Notes under the pieces: model-generated | What the model saw: only the letters and a program-made list of their open reading frames with translations | Told to the model about the DNA's origin: nothing | The model's database searches: none | Origin: Flavobacteriales bacterium UBA5081 | GTDB lineage: Bacteria > Bacteroidota > Bacteroidia > Flavobacteriales_E > Vicingaceae | DNA length: 64,000 bases | Reading direction: 5' to 3' | Assembly: GCA_002415785.1 (NCBI GenBank) | Contig: DIAJ01000034.1 | Location: forward strand, 26,419-90,418 | Program-made: the position numbers and the translations under genes | In this document: positions 42,027 through 52,147 of the stretch, in pieces | How positions within the stretch are numbered: position 1 is the stretch's first letter | Layout: every line of letters starts with the position of its first letter

Positions 42027-44042
42027 TCATACCCGCACTCCCATCAAGCAAACATCATCTACTTGTTCATTTCTGCCTTTCCACTTTAGAAAGTACTCTT
42101 TCAAGAGTTGTTTCTGTGTTTCTTCTTCTAATGAACTTATGCTAATCAAGAAGGATTTTAGCTTTTTAGCCATTAATTTTTTGCCTTTACTTCCTCCAAA
42201 TTGGTCGGCGTAACCATCCGTGCTCATATAAATCATATCTCCTTCTTCTACCATTATTTCAAACTGCTGAATACCTCTACTTTTTATGCTGTTTAAAGTG
42301 CCTAAAGTAAATTTGTTAGTTTGCAATTCATACAGATAATAATCCCCTTTTTCTAGTAATTTAAATTGAACATTTTCAGTATTCAAAACCCTTTTCTTTT
42401 TATGTCGAACTAAATAAATAGGTCGATTAGCCCCTGCATATTGAAACTGCATTATACTTCTGTTTAGCTTCCCAATCGCCAACTCCATCCCGTCTTTTGT
42501 ATGCTCTTCAAAGCGGTTGTTGTAATACTTTAAAGCAGTATAAATGTAATTGTTAGCATCTTGAAGAAGTTCAGCCATTTCTTTTCGCTTTTTGTTTACC
42601 ATAGCATGGTCGATGGCTTGAGTGGCTAAAACACTCATAAATGCTCCCGGTACTCCATGACCGGTACAATCAATTACTGAAAAGACACTTTCTTTACCTT
42701 TTCTCGTTTTTAGTCGTTTGGTGTAGTAAATGTCTCCACTTACGATGTCTTTTGGAGCAAAATAGACAAAGCCCTTTTCTATTTGCTTTTGAAAAGTAGC
42801 ACTGTTTGGCAAAAGGGCCTCTTGAATTCTACTGGCGTATTTTATTCCGTCAACCAAATCTTTATTTTGTTGTTCACTTTCTTCCTTTTTTTGCTGTAGC
42901 AGAATCTTTTGCTTTTCCAGTTTCTCTTTTTGTAATTGAATCTCAATTGTTTTTTCATCAACTTTCTCTTTAAAGAGTTCAAGGTAGTTGATAATTTCAG
43001 TTTCCATCCGCAGAATGTTGTTCCAAAGCAAGCCTACCTCATCTTCTCGTTTTTGTTGAGGCATTTTCATGCGTGCTGTAAAGTTAGTATTGACAAAATA
43101 GTTAATGTGTTTACTTAGAGATGTAATTCGTTTACTCAATTTATTGGCGAGCTGATAACAGAATAATAAGCCAAGAACTATAAAGAGTACCCAAAAAGTG
43201 ATCAGTGAAAATTGCAAACGTTCATTCAAGGCTGACTGATGAATTAGTGCATTTTTCTTGCTCTTTTCTACCAACTTTTGAATCTCAAACACCTCCTGAT
43301 TCAAAGCACCTTTTAATGCGCTGTTCGTTTTTAAACCAATTTTTTGCTCGTAATCGGCCAGTTCTTGAAATAATGCCGAATAGTTTTTTAATAATTCAAG
43401 CTCTTTGCCCAAAGCATCGGTTTGTGGTATACTTTTTAACCGCTTAAGGTTTTGTTCTACGAGCGTTTTATGCTTTTTAATATAAGCGCTATCCTGACGA
43501 AGAATGTAATCTTTTTCGTGTCTCCTTAAACTCAATACTTCTTGAATTGGAATGTACTTTGCCTGCTCTAATTGATGAATCAAACGCCGCATTTTGCCTT
43601 CCAACCCTTGGTTTTTAAACCCTCTGTATTGTATGGCATCAACCGTTTTTGAAAACAGCGAATCAAAGCGTATAAGCGATTTTTTTAGTTGAGCTATATT
43701 ATTTTCATTTTCGACTTTTAATTGCTTGCCTCGCTTCAGTTTTTGCAATTGACTTACAATTTGCTCGTAAAGCAGATTATACTCTGCTATGAATGAACTT
43801 TCCCCCTGAATAAAGAAATCTTCATTAAGGGTTTCAAAATTGAAAAAGTTCTCTTGTTCTTTAAATGCTTTTAGCAGCAGGTTTTCAACCTCAATAAAAG
43901 CTTGCGTTGTTTTTTCAATTTGGGCTTTTTGCTTAAAATAATAGGCCGTAAAAACAGCCGAAAGAGAACTAATGAGCACAAAAGCAGCAAAAATGACAAA
44001 GAGCTGACTTTTGAGACTTTTAAAATGTTTTTTCATCCACAC
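42027..44042 (-). CDS. membrane sensor SpoIIE-type Ser/Thr phosphatase
   Basis: 671 residues. Membrane segments near 12-34 and 283-303 enclose an extracytoplasmic helical sensor (CHASE3-like look). Then come a HAMP-like region, a coiled coil rich in Gln/Glu/Lys, and a C-terminal PPM/SpoIIE phosphatase domain. The metal motifs are VSGDIYY and DCTGHGVPGAFMS, with a later EGDMIYMSTDGYADQ. Such phosphatases dephosphorylate STAS-domain anti-anti-sigma factors, opposing RsbW-type kinases; one such kinase lies at 3466-3873. A direct link is only inferred. Confidence 0.9.
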   Translation of the reverse strand: MWMKKHFKSLKSQLFVIFAAFVLISSLSAVFTAYYFKQKAQIEKTTQAFIEVENLLLKAFKEQENFFNFETLNEDFFIQGESSFIAEYNLLYEQIVSQLQKLKRGKQLKVENENNIAQLKKSLIRFDSLFSKTVDAIQYRGFKNQGLEGKMRRLIHQLEQAKYIPIQEVLSLRRHEKDYILRQDSAYIKKHKTLVEQNLKRLKSIPQTDALGKELELLKNYSALFQELADYEQKIGLKTNSALKGALNQEVFEIQKLVEKSKKNALIHQSALNERLQFSLITFWVLFIVLGLLFCYQLANKLSKRITSLSKHINYFVNTNFTARMKMPQQKREDEVGLLWNNILRMETEIINYLELFKEKVDEKTIEIQLQKEKLEKQKILLQQKKEESEQQNKDLVDGIKYASRIQEALLPNSATFQKQIEKGFVYFAPKDIVSGDIYYTKRLKTRKGKESVFSVIDCTGHGVPGAFMSVLATQAIDHAMVNKKRKEMAELLQDANNYIYTALKYYNNRFEEHTKDGMELAIGKLNRSIMQFQYAGANRPIYLVRHKKKRVLNTENVQFKLLEKGDYYLYELQTNKFTLGTLNSIKSRGIQQFEIMVEEGDMIYMSTDGYADQFGGSKGKKLMAKKLKSFLISISSLEEETQKQLLKEYFLKWKGRNEQVDDVCLMGVRV

Positions 44043-44211
44043 AAAAGTCCCACCCCTAAGTCAAATCAATGTGGCTTTAGTGTTAAGTGAAATTGAACTT
44101 CCCTAAAGAAATGATTAATGCCGATGAAAGAGGGATATTGAAGGATGAAAATGTTTTTATTGAGCTCTCTTTGGTAAAAAATATCTAATCGTCAAGAACT
44201 CACACTAAACC

Positions 44212-45642
44212 CTACTCCACATAACTCAATTTTAACATATTTGACTGCCCTTTTTCATTAATTGGCATACTGGCTATGTTAATAATCAGGTCTTTCTCTT
44301 TTAAGAAATTATTCTTTTTAAGCAAGTATTTAATGTCGGCAATGGTGTGGTCGGTGCTCACAAATTTATCATAGTAAAAGCCTTGTACTCCCCAAACTAA
44401 ACTCAACTTGTTTAACAAATCATGGTTGCCTGTAAAAGCAAAGATGCCGGCTTTGGGTCTAAAGCTCGAGATTTTAAAAGCCGTATAACCGGAATGCGTC
44501 ATGGTAACAATGGCTTTGGCATCAGTTCGCAAGGATAGTCGGCAGGCATTATAACAAATAGAGTCTGAAATAAATCGCTCTTCCACATCCATTTCCGGTG
44601 GAAATTCGTGATGGTAAATTCCTTCAGTTTCCTCAATTTGCAAAATAATTTTACTCATGGCTTGAATCACCTGAACGGGGTATTTACCCACCGAAGTTTC
44701 AGCGCTCAACATTACTGCATCTGCCCCGTCCAATACGGCATTGGCAACGTCATTCACTTCAGCTCTTGTAGGACTTATGTTGGTAATCATACTTTCCATC
44801 ATTTGAGTGGCAATAATTACCGGCTTAGCAGCGCGCAAACACTTACGCACAATCTCTTTTTGCAAAAGCGGTACTTTCTCCATAGGCACCTCAACCCCTA
44901 AATCTCCGCGAGCTACCATGATGGCATCTGTCTCTTCAATGATCTCGTCAATATCGTCAATAGCTTCCGGCTTTTCAATTTTAGCAATCACTCTTGCTGA
45001 CTTTCCTTCAGCTCTAATCAAATGTTTTAGTTCAATCAGGTCACGCGCATTTCGCACAAAAGACAAGCCAACCCATTCTACGCCAAGTTTAAGCGCAAAC
45101 TTCAAATCTTTTAAATCCTTTTCAGTTAAGCAAGGCAAACTAATCTTTGTGTTCGGCAAATTCACTCCTTTGTTAGAAGAAAGTTTACCACCATTTAAAA
45201 ATCGTGCTTTAACCTTTCCTTTCTTGTCGGTATGAATTATTTCTAAGGCCAATTTACCGTCGTCAATTAAAATACGTTCTCCCATCTTCACATCTTGAGC
45301 AAAACTCTCATAACTCATATAAACGGCTTTTTCATCACCGACCATTTCTTCGTTAGAAAACAGTATTTCACTGCCTTCATTTACCTCAACAGTTCCTCCT
45401 TTAATTTCTCCAATGCGAATTTTTGGTCCTTGTAAGTCGGCTAAAATAGCAGTATGAATCTGTTTTTCTTTATTGATTTCTCTAACCTTGGCAATGATTT
45501 TTTCGTGATCCTCGTGGCTACCGTGCGAAAAATTAATACGAATTACATTCACCCCTTCTCTAATAATGTTTTCTAGCACACTTTTTTCAGAAGTTGCCGG
45601 GCCTACTGTGGCTACTATTTTTGTCTTTTTTTGATTGTACAT
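44212..45642 (-). CDS. pyk: pyruvate kinase
   Basis: 476 residues. It converts phosphoenolpyruvate and ADP to pyruvate and ATP. It starts KKTKIVATVGPATSEKS; the substrate-binding INFSHGSHEDH and the signature IAKIEKPEAIDDIDEI with the catalytic Lys are visible, followed by MVARGDLGVEVP. It follows the IPExxxVDY gene by 6 bp, an arrangement I recall from other Bacteroidota. Confidence 0.97.
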   Translation of the reverse strand: MYNQKKTKIVATVGPATSEKSVLENIIREGVNVIRINFSHGSHEDHEKIIAKVREINKEKQIHTAILADLQGPKIRIGEIKGGTVEVNEGSEILFSNEEMVGDEKAVYMSYESFAQDVKMGERILIDDGKLALEIIHTDKKGKVKARFLNGGKLSSNKGVNLPNTKISLPCLTEKDLKDLKFALKLGVEWVGLSFVRNARDLIELKHLIRAEGKSARVIAKIEKPEAIDDIDEIIEETDAIMVARGDLGVEVPMEKVPLLQKEIVRKCLRAAKPVIIATQMMESMITNISPTRAEVNDVANAVLDGADAVMLSAETSVGKYPVQVIQAMSKIILQIEETEGIYHHEFPPEMDVEERFISDSICYNACRLSLRTDAKAIVTMTHSGYTAFKISSFRPKAGIFAFTGNHDLLNKLSLVWGVQGFYYDKFVSTDHTIADIKYLLKKNNFLKEKDLIINIASMPINEKGQSNMLKLSYVE

Positions 45643-45648
45643 TTTAGC

Positions 45649-46059
45649 TTAAAAAATTAAGTTCTTTCTAGATTTTAATTGCTCTACCTCAATTGGGTAT
45701 GCAGTTAAAATGTTTTTTATCTTATGCAGCTTTTCGCTGATTTCATTCAATTGTTCAGTCCTTATATTGCCCTTGATCAACAATAAAAAGTCACACTTCT
45801 CTTCCGGTACTAATCTACCTGAATCGCTTCTATTACTAATCAAATAATATTCTATGTAATTATCTTCATCGATAAATGAATAAAAAGAATAGTATTGAGC
45901 AACTCCTTTGGCAATTACCTCATAGTCTTTTTCTTTTACAAAATCGAAATGAAGTGCTTCATTCACCTCCCAACAAAGGCGGTAATCTTTTACATGACAA
46001 TTGATTCCAATTAGCTTAAAACTAAAGTCTTCTTCAAGTTCAAGGGTTAGTTTTGCCAT
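45649..46059 (-). CDS. IPExxxVDY-family protein
   Basis: About 136 residues, starting at the Met at 46059 (MAKLTLELEEDFSFKLIGI); the frame is open five codons further. The family is restricted to Bacteroidota and is of unknown function. It is commonly found just upstream of pyk and close to rnc-fabF-acpP, as here. No catalytic motif is visible. Confidence 0.75.
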   Translation of the reverse strand: MAKLTLELEEDFSFKLIGINCHVKDYRLCWEVNEALHFDFVKEKDYEVIAKGVAQYYSFYSFIDEDNYIEYYLISNRSDSGRLVPEEKCDFLLLIKGNIRTEQLNEISEKLHKIKNILTAYPIEVEQLKSRKNLIF

Positions 46060-46424
46060 ACATGAATAACTCAATCTTCAAAGATAAGCATTGATTTTAA
46101 ATCAGAAATATGAAACATGAAACATTGAAACTGTCTCGCTGTCGCGAGATTTTTTTTGCTTCGTTAACCTTTATAGTTTTTGAACTTCTTTGAACCCTTT
46201 TGATTTGCCTCAAAGCTATTTATAGTATGTGATTCAGCGATTTTATCAACCATTTTGTCTATTACGCCAAATTCTATGATTAAACACCTTCATTACTTTT
46301 TAACATTAAGAAGTGAAGGCAAATTAAGGGGTTCATTAAGGTGAAAAATTACTTTAGTATTTGAAATTTAACTAACTCTTAATTATAGATACTTTTAACA
46401 CTCTTTTCTAGCTAGAATTTGTTT

Positions 46425-46706
46425 CTAAAAAACTTAATGACTTCCTTAAAACCTTCATGTTCTTAATGTTTTAAGTTTAGCATTTCAAAACCCACTTTTG
46501 GCGACATTTTTGTCAAAAATGGTGACAAAAGTTACATTTATGTTCTAACTTTATGCGGGCATTTGCGTACCCGGCTATTAGATTTCGCTCTTTCAGGGCT
46601 TTGGAAAATAGTAAAGTTGAAAGAGAAAGCCTTGAACCTTTATCCTTCATCTTTTCTCCAACTCACTCTCTTCTCTAGCAGCGCAGCGATCTTGCGTCTT
46701 GACTCT
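46425..46706 (+). repeat. dispersed repeat, copy 1 (inverted relative to 54473-54769)
   Basis: This lies in the gene-free stretch 46075-46740. The first 76 bases and the 64 bases around 46613-46676 match the reverse complement of 54473-54769 with only about two differences each by hand count. The middle is more variable. It contains the imperfect palindrome GGCGACATTTTTGTCAAAAA (46500-46519 and onward, about 34 bases in all) and a GCCC..GGGC-type REP-like segment (46560-46605). The part 46075-46424 holds a small hairpin CTCGCTGTCGCGAG and nothing else I can identify. Confidence 0.85.
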
Positions 46707-46740
46707 AAAAGAAATTAAATTCGTTTGCACTGATTTACTC

Positions 46741-47454
46741 CTATTCCACTGACAATTGATGGAAAAAATCCTTTGCTGCTTCTTGTTCCGCTCTTTTCTT
46801 TGAGCGTTCTTCGGTGGTTGACCTCTTTTTATTATTGATGTACAATTCACAGCGAAATGTATTGTACTTACCGCGATTAACTTCCGTGATTTTGTATTCG
46901 TAAGCGGCTTTATTTTTCTGAACCCACTCAACCAATTTGCTCTTAAAGTCTGTTTCCTCTTCAATTAATCGATCTACATCTACATAGTCAATAATCACTT
47001 TTTCCAGCACAAACTTTCGGCAAGTTTTATAACCTCTATCTAAATAAATTGCTCCAATTAAAGCTTCAAAAGCATCTCCAAATATAGATTTTGAGCGATT
47101 TACGTCAGCGGAGGTTTCTAAAAAAGTATCTAGACCAATATCTACACTCAATTGGTTTAAAAAATTCCTACTCACCAATTTAGAGCGCACTTTCGTTAAA
47201 AAACCTTCCTCTTCATAAGGAAAGCGATTAAAAAAATATTCGGCAACAATTGCACCTAAAATGGCATCGCCTAAAAACTCAAGGCGCTCATTACTCACCT
47301 CAAATTTCTCTGATTCATTGACAATCGATTTATGCGTAAAAGCCTGCTCGTAAAGCGATAAGTTCTTGGGTTTAAATCCCAAAATTGCTTTCAAGGTTTT
47401 TTGCTTGCTGGTATTCGGAAGCAAATAATATCGAATGCCTCTAAACAGGCTCAA
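46741..47454 (-). CDS. rnc: ribonuclease III
   Basis: 237 residues. It cleaves double-stranded RNA in rRNA and mRNA maturation. The signature NERLEFLGDAILGAIVAEYF is intact with its acidic residues, and a second acidic cluster is in FGDAFEALIGAIYLD. A C-terminal dsRNA-binding domain ends KKRAEQEAAKDFFHQL. It lies 2 bp after fabF in the acpP-fabF-rnc operon. Confidence 0.97.
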   Translation of the reverse strand: MSLFRGIRYYLLPNTSKQKTLKAILGFKPKNLSLYEQAFTHKSIVNESEKFEVSNERLEFLGDAILGAIVAEYFFNRFPYEEEGFLTKVRSKLVSRNFLNQLSVDIGLDTFLETSADVNRSKSIFGDAFEALIGAIYLDRGYKTCRKFVLEKVIIDYVDVDRLIEEETDFKSKLVEWVQKNKAAYEYKITEVNRGKYNTFRCELYINNKKRSTTEERSKKRAEQEAAKDFFHQLSVE

Positions 47455-47456
47455 TT

Positions 47457-48704
47457 TTATGCTTTTTTGAAAATTGCCGAAGCATTATGACCACCAAAGC
47501 CAAAAGTATTGCTCAATGCTGCACGAACCTCTCTTTTTTGCGCCTTATTGAAGGTAAAATTCAATTTAGGATCAAAAGCTTCATCATCGGTAAAGTGATT
47601 GATGGTAGGCGGCACAATGTCATTTTTAACTGCCAAGATAGAAGCAATGGCCTCAACAATTCCGGCCGCTCCTAACAAGTGTCCGGTCATTGACTTGGTT
47701 GAGCTAATGTTCAACTTGTAAGCACTTTCTCCAAAAACTTCTTTAATGGCTTTCGCTTCTGCAACATCTCCTAATGGAGTTGAGGTGCCGTGAACATTAA
47801 TATAATCAATGTCTTCTGCAGTCATCTCAGCATCTTGCAATGCATTTTTCATTACTTTAATAGCTCCTAATCCTTCCGGATGTGGAGCAGTAATGTGGTG
47901 TGCATCAGCAGAAAGTCCGCTGCCAATTACTTCAGCATAAATTTTAGCCCCTCTGGCTTTAGCATGTTCGTACTCTTCTAAAATAAGAGCTCCACCACCT
48001 TCACCAAGAACAAAACCGTCACGATCCTTATCAAAAGGACGAGAAGCTGTTGAAGGATCGTCGTTTCGCTTAGAAAGTGCTTGTAATGCATTAAAACCAC
48101 CAATTCCTGCTTCGCTAACTGCTGCCTCAGAACCTCCGGTTACACAAAGATCCATTTTGCCTAAGCGAATGTAAGTCATGGCATCAATAATTGCATTGGT
48201 ACTGGATGCACAAGCAGAAACAGTAGTGAAGTTCGGCCCTCTTAATCCGTACTTCATAGAAATATGACCCGGAGCAATGTCCGCAATCATTTTAGGAATA
48301 AAAAATGGGCTAAAACGAGGAGTGCCATCGCCATTAGCAAAATTAATGCACTCTTCTTGAAAAGTTTGCAATCCACCAATGCCTGCTCCCCAAATAACGC
48401 CAAAACGATCTAAGTCAACTTTCTCTAAATTGACAGAAGAATCATTCATGGCCTCTTCAGAAGAAATGAGGGCATACTGGGCAAATAAATCGAGCTTTCT
48501 TACTTCCTTTCGGTCAAAGTAATTAAGAGGATCATAGTTTTTAACTTCACAAGCAAACTGAGTTTTAAACTTAGAAGCGTCAAACTGAGTAATGGGGGCA
48601 GCACCACTGACCCCATCAATCAAGTTTTTCCAATATTCCTCTACATTATTTCCTAAAGGAGTAATGGCGCCAATGCCGGTTACAACTACTCTCTTTAACT
48701 CCAT
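47457..48704 (-). CDS. fabF: beta-ketoacyl-ACP synthase II
   Basis: 415 residues. It elongates acyl-ACP in type II fatty-acid synthesis. The Cys-His-His triad is visible as VSACASSTNAI, INVHGTSTPLGD and TKSMTGHLLGAAG. It follows acpP by 13 bp and precedes rnc, the standard order. Confidence 0.98.
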   Translation of the reverse strand: MELKRVVVTGIGAITPLGNNVEEYWKNLIDGVSGAAPITQFDASKFKTQFACEVKNYDPLNYFDRKEVRKLDLFAQYALISSEEAMNDSSVNLEKVDLDRFGVIWGAGIGGLQTFQEECINFANGDGTPRFSPFFIPKMIADIAPGHISMKYGLRGPNFTTVSACASSTNAIIDAMTYIRLGKMDLCVTGGSEAAVSEAGIGGFNALQALSKRNDDPSTASRPFDKDRDGFVLGEGGGALILEEYEHAKARGAKIYAEVIGSGLSADAHHITAPHPEGLGAIKVMKNALQDAEMTAEDIDYINVHGTSTPLGDVAEAKAIKEVFGESAYKLNISSTKSMTGHLLGAAGIVEAIASILAVKNDIVPPTINHFTDDEAFDPKLNFTFNKAQKREVRAALSNTFGFGGHNASAIFKKA

Positions 48705-48717
48705 TTACAGAGGGTTT

Positions 48718-48954
48718 TTATTTTGTGTTTTCTTCAATATAGCTGATTGCGTCACCTACTGTTCCAATCTTCTCAGCTTGATCATCTGGAATAGCAATGT
48801 TAAATTCTTTTTCGAATTCCATGATTAGTTCTACCGTATCTAAAGAATCGGCACCTAAATCATTGGTGAAACTTGCTTCCGGAGTTACTTCGCTTTCTTC
48901 AACTCCTAATTTGTCTACAATAATTGCTTTTACTCTTGATGCTGTATCTGCCAT
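48718..48954 (-). CDS. acpP: acyl carrier protein
   Basis: 78 residues, acidic. The phosphopantetheine-bearing serine lies in LGADSLDTVELIMEFE. It is the first gene of the acpP-fabF-rnc operon. The 325-bp gap to purN (48955-49279) must contain both divergent promoters; a TATCTTTG at 49256-49263 could serve purN. I see nothing else in it. Confidence 0.98.
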   Translation of the reverse strand: MADTASRVKAIIVDKLGVEESEVTPEASFTNDLGADSLDTVELIMEFEKEFNIAIPDDQAEKIGTVGDAISYIEENTK

Positions 48955-49279
48955 CTTGATTTATTTTAAGTTTTAGTTTGCAAAGAAAATTGATATTACG
49001 TCAATATCAAAATTTATTTTTCGCTTCTCTGCTTCAATTTTTATTTCAGTTTCAAATATAGCTTTTTATTACTTAAGTTATCGAACATCAGAAATCTATT
49101 ATTCGATAAAATACCTCTCTCGTCGCTTCACTTTCCATTAATCGACTTTATTTGCTAAGTGTGAAGATAGCTTAATACCTCCAAATTTTGCAGATTTTTT
49201 CAAATTTAGCTTACTGCTTTTCATTTTTCATGCTGTTTTTGGCTTTAAAACTCACTATCTTTGACCTTCAAATTTTAGT

Positions 49280-49864
49280 ATGAAGAATATTGCCATTTTT
49301 GCTTCCGGAACCGGCTCTAATGCTGTTAGACTCTATCAGTACTTTGCTGAAAAAAAAGCTGAAATAAATGTAGCACTTCTGGTATGCAACAAAGCAGATG
49401 CCGCAGTAGTTCAAAAAATGCAAAGTTTAAATGTTCCGGTTTATATCCTTTCCAATAAAGAAATCGAAAGCGGCAAAGGCTTGCTGAAAAAGTTATCGGA
49501 ATACAAGATCGATTGGATTGTACTCGCCGGCTTTTTGAGAAAAATTCCCGATTTGATTATTAAAGGCTACAAGAATAAAATCATTAATATTCATCCTTCA
49601 CTTCTTCCCAAATACGGCGGTAAGGGAATGTACGGCATGAATGTACATAAGGCTGTAGTTGAAAACAAAGAAAAAGAAAGCGGAATTAGTATTCACTTGG
49701 TGAACGAAGTTTACGATGATGGGAAAATTCTTTTTCAAAAAAGTTGTGCACTTTCACCAAAGGATTTAGCGGAAGATGTCGCTAAAAAAGTACAACAATT
49801 AGAACACGATTATTTTCCAAAAGTAGTGGAAGAAACTATTAATCAATCAACGAATGAAAATTAA
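49280..49864 (+). CDS. purN: phosphoribosylglycinamide formyltransferase
   Basis: 194 residues. It transfers the formyl group of 10-formyl-THF to GAR in purine synthesis. Visible are the phosphate-binding ASGTGSNAVRL, the active-site NIHPSLLPKYGGKG and the later Asp in EVYDDGKI. Its end overlaps the deaminase start by 11 bases. Confidence 0.95.
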   Translation: MKNIAIFASGTGSNAVRLYQYFAEKKAEINVALLVCNKADAAVVQKMQSLNVPVYILSNKEIESGKGLLKKLSEYKIDWIVLAGFLRKIPDLIIKGYKNKIINIHPSLLPKYGGKGMYGMNVHKAVVENKEKESGISIHLVNEVYDDGKILFQKSCALSPKDLAEDVAKKVQQLEHDYFPKVVEETINQSTNEN

Positions 49865-50294
49865 ATACGACAGCAAGGAAAAGCAGTTGCGCTACGACAA
49901 AGCCTATTTAAAAATGGCCTTGGAGTGGGCAAAATTATCTCATTGCAAACGCAAGCAAGTAGGTGCTTTGTTGGTAAAAGACAGCATGATTATTTCCGAT
50001 GGTTATAATGGTGCACCCACCGGCTTCGACAATTGCTGTGAAGATGAAAATGAAAAAACGCTTTGGTATGTGCTACATGCTGAAGCCAACGCCATTATGA
50101 AAGTTGCGAAATCGACGAACAATTCTGAGGGTGCAACGCTTTATATTACACTCTCCCCTTGTAAGGAGTGTAGTAAATTGGTTTTACAAGCCGGGATTAA
50201 AAGAGTAGTTTACTACAAGGGATACAAAGATGATGAAGGTTTGAAATTTTTGGAAAAAGCCGGCGTTGAAATAGAACACATTACTGAGGTGTAG
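49854..50294 (+). CDS. deoxycytidylate deaminase-like protein
   Basis: 146 residues. The zinc and proton-relay motif is HAEANAIMK, and the second zinc motif is SPCKECSKL. The segment KRKQVGALLVKD is typical of dCMP/ComEB-type deaminases. It makes dUMP for thymidylate synthesis. It overlaps purN by 11 bases and precedes the protease by 41 bp. Confidence 0.9.
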   Translation: MKIKYDSKEKQLRYDKAYLKMALEWAKLSHCKRKQVGALLVKDSMIISDGYNGAPTGFDNCCEDENEKTLWYVLHAEANAIMKVAKSTNNSEGATLYITLSPCKECSKLVLQAGIKRVVYYKGYKDDEGLKFLEKAGVEIEHITEV

Positions 50295-50335
50295 ATTAGC
50301 GAAAAATTTCATCTCTTATAAAAAGAAAAGAATTA

Positions 50336-51958
50336 ATGAAAAATAAATACGCAATATACGTTTGGATGCCTTTACTTATCGCCATCTTTTTGGCAATTGG
50401 GATTTATTTAGGCAAGCAAATGGCTTCTCAGCCACATGCTGCGGTCATGTTTCCGAGGCAACAAACACTAACGGAGAATGATAAAATTCATCAAGTAATT
50501 GAATACATTAAAAGCGACTATGTAGATACTGTTTTGGAAAAAGACATCGTTGAAGAAACCATCAACGAAATTTTGCAAAATCTGGATCCTCATTCCTATT
50601 ACATTCCAAAACAAGATTATCATGCCGTAAACGATCCCTTGGAAGGGAATTTTGAGGGCATTGGCATTGAATTTAGAATTCAGGATGATACTGTAACAGT
50701 TGTTCGTGCTTTAGGTGGAGGCCCCTCTGAAAAGTTGGGAATTATGGCAGGTGACCGAATTGTTGAAGTAGAAGGCGAGGACATTACCGGAAACAAAATT
50801 GACAATCAAAAGGTGGTTAAACTACTAAAAGGGCCAAAAGGCTCGACGGTAAACATTAAGATTAAACGAAAAAAACAGAAGGAGCTTTTAGATTTTGCCA
50901 TTCAGCGCGATGAAATTCCTATATACAGCTTAGAAGCTGATTATATGTTGACAGATAAAATCGGCTACATTAAAATTTCTCGATTTGCCAGGGAGACTTA
51001 CCAAGAATTTATGGAGGCCGTTAAGCGATTGAAAAAAGAAGGCATGCAAAAGCTTGTTTTAGATTTGAGAAACAATGGCGGCGGATTTTTGCAGTCAGCC
51101 ATAAAAATTGCCGATGAATTTTTAGATGAAGATCAATTAATTGTATACACAGAAGGCAAATCTAGAAAGAGAAACGACTTTTATGCCACCAAGAAAGGTG
51201 AGCTGCAAGATGCAGAAGTCGCTATTTTAATCAATGAAAATTCAGCTTCGGCGAGTGAGATTTTAGCAGGAGCACTTCAAGATAACGACATGGGCTATAT
51301 CGTGGGTCGGCGATCTTTTGGCAAAGGATTGGTACAAGAGGGCGTGCAATGGCCTGACGGTTCAGCTATGCGATTAACAGTTGCCAGATATTACACGCCC
51401 ACCGGTAGAAGCATTCAAAAGCCTTATGGAAATGGAGTAAATGCCTACCACAGCGAATCCTACGAGCGTTATCAAAATGGAGAGTTGTTGTCTTTAGACA
51501 GTATCGACTTTCCGGATTCGTTGAAATACATTACCAAAGGCGGCAAGGTGGTTTACGGCGGCGGCGGAATTATGCCTGATTACTTTGTTCCGGTAGACAC
51601 TTCTAATACCTCTGTTTATTTTGGTAAACTGAACTATCAAGGCATTTTTTACCTTTACGGATTTCGGTATGTTGATGGTCAGCGTAAAACTTTAAAAGGC
51701 AAATACAAAGAAAAGGAGTTTATTGAAAACTTTAGGCTCACCACCGCTGATATGCAAGCTTTTTACGATTTTGCTGAAGAGAAAGGAATCGATTATGACG
51801 AAGAAGGGGCTAAGATTTCTTCAGAGCTAATTCGCAATCGCTTAAAAGCAGTAATTGGTAGAAATTTGTTTGGCGACAAGGTGTTTTACCAGATCGTGAA
51901 TCAAATGGATGAAACGGTGGAGAAAGCAGAAGAGCTTTTGAGTGAGGAGGAGATTTGA
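50336..51958 (+). CDS. S41 family C-terminal processing peptidase
   Basis: 540 residues. An N-terminal membrane anchor (WMPLLIAIFLAIGIYLG) precedes a PDZ domain (GIGIEFRIQDDTVTVVRAL), then the catalytic core with Ser in NENSASASEILAGA and Lys in GRRSFGKGLVQEG. It acts in the periplasm on protein C-termini. It is the last gene of the purN-deaminase-protease run. Confidence 0.93.
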   Translation: MKNKYAIYVWMPLLIAIFLAIGIYLGKQMASQPHAAVMFPRQQTLTENDKIHQVIEYIKSDYVDTVLEKDIVEETINEILQNLDPHSYYIPKQDYHAVNDPLEGNFEGIGIEFRIQDDTVTVVRALGGGPSEKLGIMAGDRIVEVEGEDITGNKIDNQKVVKLLKGPKGSTVNIKIKRKKQKELLDFAIQRDEIPIYSLEADYMLTDKIGYIKISRFARETYQEFMEAVKRLKKEGMQKLVLDLRNNGGGFLQSAIKIADEFLDEDQLIVYTEGKSRKRNDFYATKKGELQDAEVAILINENSASASEILAGALQDNDMGYIVGRRSFGKGLVQEGVQWPDGSAMRLTVARYYTPTGRSIQKPYGNGVNAYHSESYERYQNGELLSLDSIDFPDSLKYITKGGKVVYGGGGIMPDYFVPVDTSNTSVYFGKLNYQGIFYLYGFRYVDGQRKTLKGKYKEKEFIENFRLTTADMQAFYDFAEEKGIDYDEEGAKISSELIRNRLKAVIGRNLFGDKVFYQIVNQMDETVEKAEELLSEEEI

Positions 51959-52147
51959 GTTAAAATTGATTATGGAACGCGGATGCTACTTCGACAAAGC
52001 TCAGCACAAAGCGCTGATTTTTTATGATTGGCGCTGATTGGTATCTGCGAATATCCGCTTAATCTGTATTCTATCCAACTTTTATGAAACGCGGATTGGA
52101 ACCTGCGAATTTTTGCTAAATCCCTATCTGTTAAAAAGGAGGGTGCG
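51959..52147. repeat. intergenic dispersed-repeat-like sequence
   Basis: No gene. It contains CTTCGACAAAGCTCAGCACA (51988-52007) and two GCGGATTG/GCGGATGC-type segments with GGCGCTGATTGG, sequence types I remember as recurring between genes in Bacteroidota. Function unknown; no clear terminator hairpin for the protease gene. Confidence 0.45.
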
